From positions 5,938,501-6,002,500 of the forward strand of contig CM044860.1 in NCBI GenBank assembly GCA_024500155.1: a DNA stretch of 64,000 bases. The letters are read 5' to 3'. Made by a program: the position numbers and the translations under genes. Below, one piece after another: positions 62,194-64,000 of this stretch (positions are counted from its first letter, which is position 1; each line of letters begins with the position of its first letter). The stretch is from Chenopodium formosanum. Lineage: Eukaryota > Streptophyta > Magnoliopsida > Caryophyllales > Amaranthaceae. The notes beneath the pieces are model-generated. The model was not told the origin of the DNA. It did not search any database and was given only the letters and a program-made list of their open reading frames with translations.

Positions 62194-63305
62194 TTTTGTT
62201 TCTTCATATTGCTGATTCTAGTGTGCACCTGCGCTCTAGAATTTAGTCTGATCATGTTTTTTGTGAAATCTTAATGTATTTTGACTTGCACATTATCGTT
62301 TGTCCCTTTAAAGCTATTCGATGTAGTTTAGCCTTACAATTTTGTGTTTCGAACTGTTTTGGATGTTACTTATCCTTACAGCATTATTGTTGTATAAATG
62401 CTAGATTTTATAACAGCTATTGTTATCCTCTATGCAAGACAGTTTAGCTTCGAGTGCTTGGTGATCACAGTTGTAGCTGCAGTACTAGTTGTTGTATTGA
62501 TGAATTAGATCCTTATCAATGTTAACATGATGGAATGTGACTGGTGAAGGGATGTAGAATTTCTGCGTGTGTGTGTGTGTGTTTTTTTTTTGTTTTTCCT
62601 TTTAGCTACAGCCAAGATCGGGACACTCCAGATTTACATAAGCATTAATCCATTCCCCATGAATAAGAGACAGCATCATGCATGACAGGATAAAGTTGAA
62701 CAAGCATTTTATTTCCAAAAATAATTTCCACAGAAATTTTAACTCCATAAAAATTAAATGGTAACTACTAGAAGGTGGCAAAATAGCCACATTGCTATGA
62801 TTTTCAACATCTTACTGCTTTGCAGAGCATAACAAAGTTTTCATTTTAGTTACATTCAAACATCTAAAGTGCAAATCATTCTATTCACAAAGTTAACACC
62901 AAAATTCCTATATCATGTTTTAAAATCACGGCATATACTCAGAAATTACAAGACAATTCTCGTTTCATGCCATTTGCTTGGTTGCACAGGCCCCTACATG
63001 GCTGCATTACCTCTCTTCTCGAGAACCCATCAGGACTTGCTGAGCCTTCAAGAACTTCTCAGAACTGCTCCTTGTAGATACATAACATGGTTAAACAATG
63101 TCGTCAGCAGGCATACCTGTCATCATATACTAGTAGAAATTTAGAGATCTTCAACCTCCTCAAAAGCAGTAATAACCACATTGAGGGTCTTCCTGAGTCA
63201 AAAACCTCAACATGAACTAGACTTGCAGCAAAAAAACTCTGTTTGCTTCTTACCAACAAAGTCAGCACATTATTTCTCACTAAAACAAGTAAATTACTTC
63301 AGTGG
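62194..63305. other. Convergent 3' regions of STA1 and the unidentified minus-strand gene
   Basis: Converging transcripts would end here. A GT microsatellite (62566-62582) followed by a T-run marks the approximate middle. No independent gene is recognised, although the right part (about 62600-63300) may be the long 3' untranslated region of the minus-strand gene. Confidence 0.5.
62566..62582. repeat. GT microsatellite
   Basis: About eight GT units followed by nine or more T residues. Confidence 0.85.
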
Positions 63306-64000
63306 TCATATCTCTTTCCTCATATCCTCTTTATCTGTGGTTTTCCGTTTCTTTGCTGGATGACGCCCAACTGTTTTAGCAGTTTTTGACCTCTTATAGA
63401 ACTTAAGAACAGTGTTGTCATCGATAGAATCGACTGCTCCAGCAACTTTGTCCCCACAATCATCATAATCATGATTGATAACTGAACACAGATCTTGGGA
63501 CTCTTTAGAGAGAGGGATATCTATAGATAGAGACTCTTCCATCATAACATCTGGATCAACTTGATCTGAGGTGTCACAATCTTTTGAAGCTTCATTATCC
63601 ATCATACCACGGGAATCTGACAGAAGAGTTTTGTCCCCGTTTAATGACAGAATATCAGCAGGAAGAATTCCATGCATAGCAAATAAACCAGAAGGTGAGA
63701 TACATATAGACGAAGGGTCAATCTCCATTTCATCATGAAATGCACCATCATTACATGACCTTTTTTCAACAGACCCTTTGCTTAGCAACCTACTATTAGC
63801 ATTGCTTAAAACCCCAGTATGACCTTGTTGTCCGATGGCCAAACTAATATTATTATCCAAAGACACTGTAAATCCTGCTTGCTTCTCAATCTCATTGATG
63901 TTTCTCTCACTGCTGTCAAAATCTGCTAAAGCATTTAGCTGTGTCTGTAGAAAAGCTGATAGAGAAACAGCATGATCACGAATCAAGGAATCATGAGGCG
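63306..64000 (-). CDS. Unidentified protein, C-terminal part (gene continues beyond the window)
   Basis: An open minus-strand frame runs from the window edge to TGA at 63306-63308, at least 231 residues. No start is needed inside the window: the frame stays open through 64000 (reading PHDSLIRDHAVSLSAFLQTQ), so this is probably the last exon of a larger gene. The sequence is acidic and Ser/Asp-rich in the middle (HDEMEIDPSS, DQVDPDVMMEE) and ends in a basic cluster (KFYKRSKTAKTVGRHPAKKR) that looks like a bipartite nuclear localisation signal. I do not recognise the family. The even codon use and lack of stops support a real exon rather than chance. Confidence 0.65.
   Translation of the reverse strand, partial: PHDSLIRDHAVSLSAFLQTQLNALADFDSSERNINEIEKQAGFTVSLDNNISLAIGQQGHTGVLSNANSRLLSKGSVEKRSCNDGAFHDEMEIDPSSICISPSGLFAMHGILPADILSLNGDKTLLSDSRGMMDNEASKDCDTSDQVDPDVMMEESLSIDIPLSKESQDLCSVINHDYDDCGDKVAGAVDSIDDNTVLKFYKRSKTAKTVGRHPAKKRKTTDKEDMRKEI

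Overview
This is a plant nuclear window. The genes have canonical GT-AG introns, AT-rich intergenic DNA and many plant DNA transposons (hAT, CACTA, Stowaway, Tourist and Mutator-like), plus a plant L1-type LINE relic. The gene set (HUB1, VMA21, a DREB-type ERF, a secreted glycine-rich protein and STA1/PRP6) is that of a eudicot. Frequent ACGGAGTA/TACTCCGT motifs and CCCGACC-rich repeats are compatible with Caryophyllales, but that placement is a guess.

Layout. Positions 1-13455 hold the HUB1 gene (+ strand, 5' end off the window): 16 exons are traceable with a fully consistent reading frame, and its introns carry a 1-kb Stowaway-like element and a 1.16-kb hAT element with perfect 8-bp target duplications. 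Positions 15000-27926 hold a two-coding-exon VMA21 gene whose 12.4-kb intron is filled by nine tandem copies of a ~1-kb composite repeat followed by a decayed LINE. Positions 28000-31800 are AT-rich intergenic DNA with an 89-bp Stowaway MITE. A second array follows at 31845-34668, with about nine units of 324 bp. Positions 34676-37418 form a CCCGAC-rich hAT-like block split by a CACTA element (35510-37098). Positions 38755-42917 are a near-intact autonomous hAT element with a 751-codon transposase ORF. MITEs and a mini-CACTA lie at 43054-46387. An ERF034-like gene lies at 48347-49252 (-), a glycine-rich secreted protein at 56065-56616 (-), an intronless STA1/PRP6 gene at 59077-62193 (+), and the 3' end of an unidentified gene at 63306-64000 (-).

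The most unusual structure is in the VMA21 intron. Each ~1-kb unit joins a monomer related to the 324-bp array 6 kb downstream (in inverse orientation) to a LINE fragment. At every unit junction there is a copy of a 68-bp piece of VMA21's own 5' leader. The array therefore appears to have arisen locally by a rearrangement that joined the gene's leader to its intron, followed by tandem amplification.

The host genes do not form a pathway, but two work in nuclear gene expression: HUB1 in H2B ubiquitination and STA1 in splicing. HUB1 and ERF034 are, from memory, also immediate neighbours in Arabidopsis (AT2G44950/AT2G44940), which suggests conserved linkage stretched by transposon insertion.
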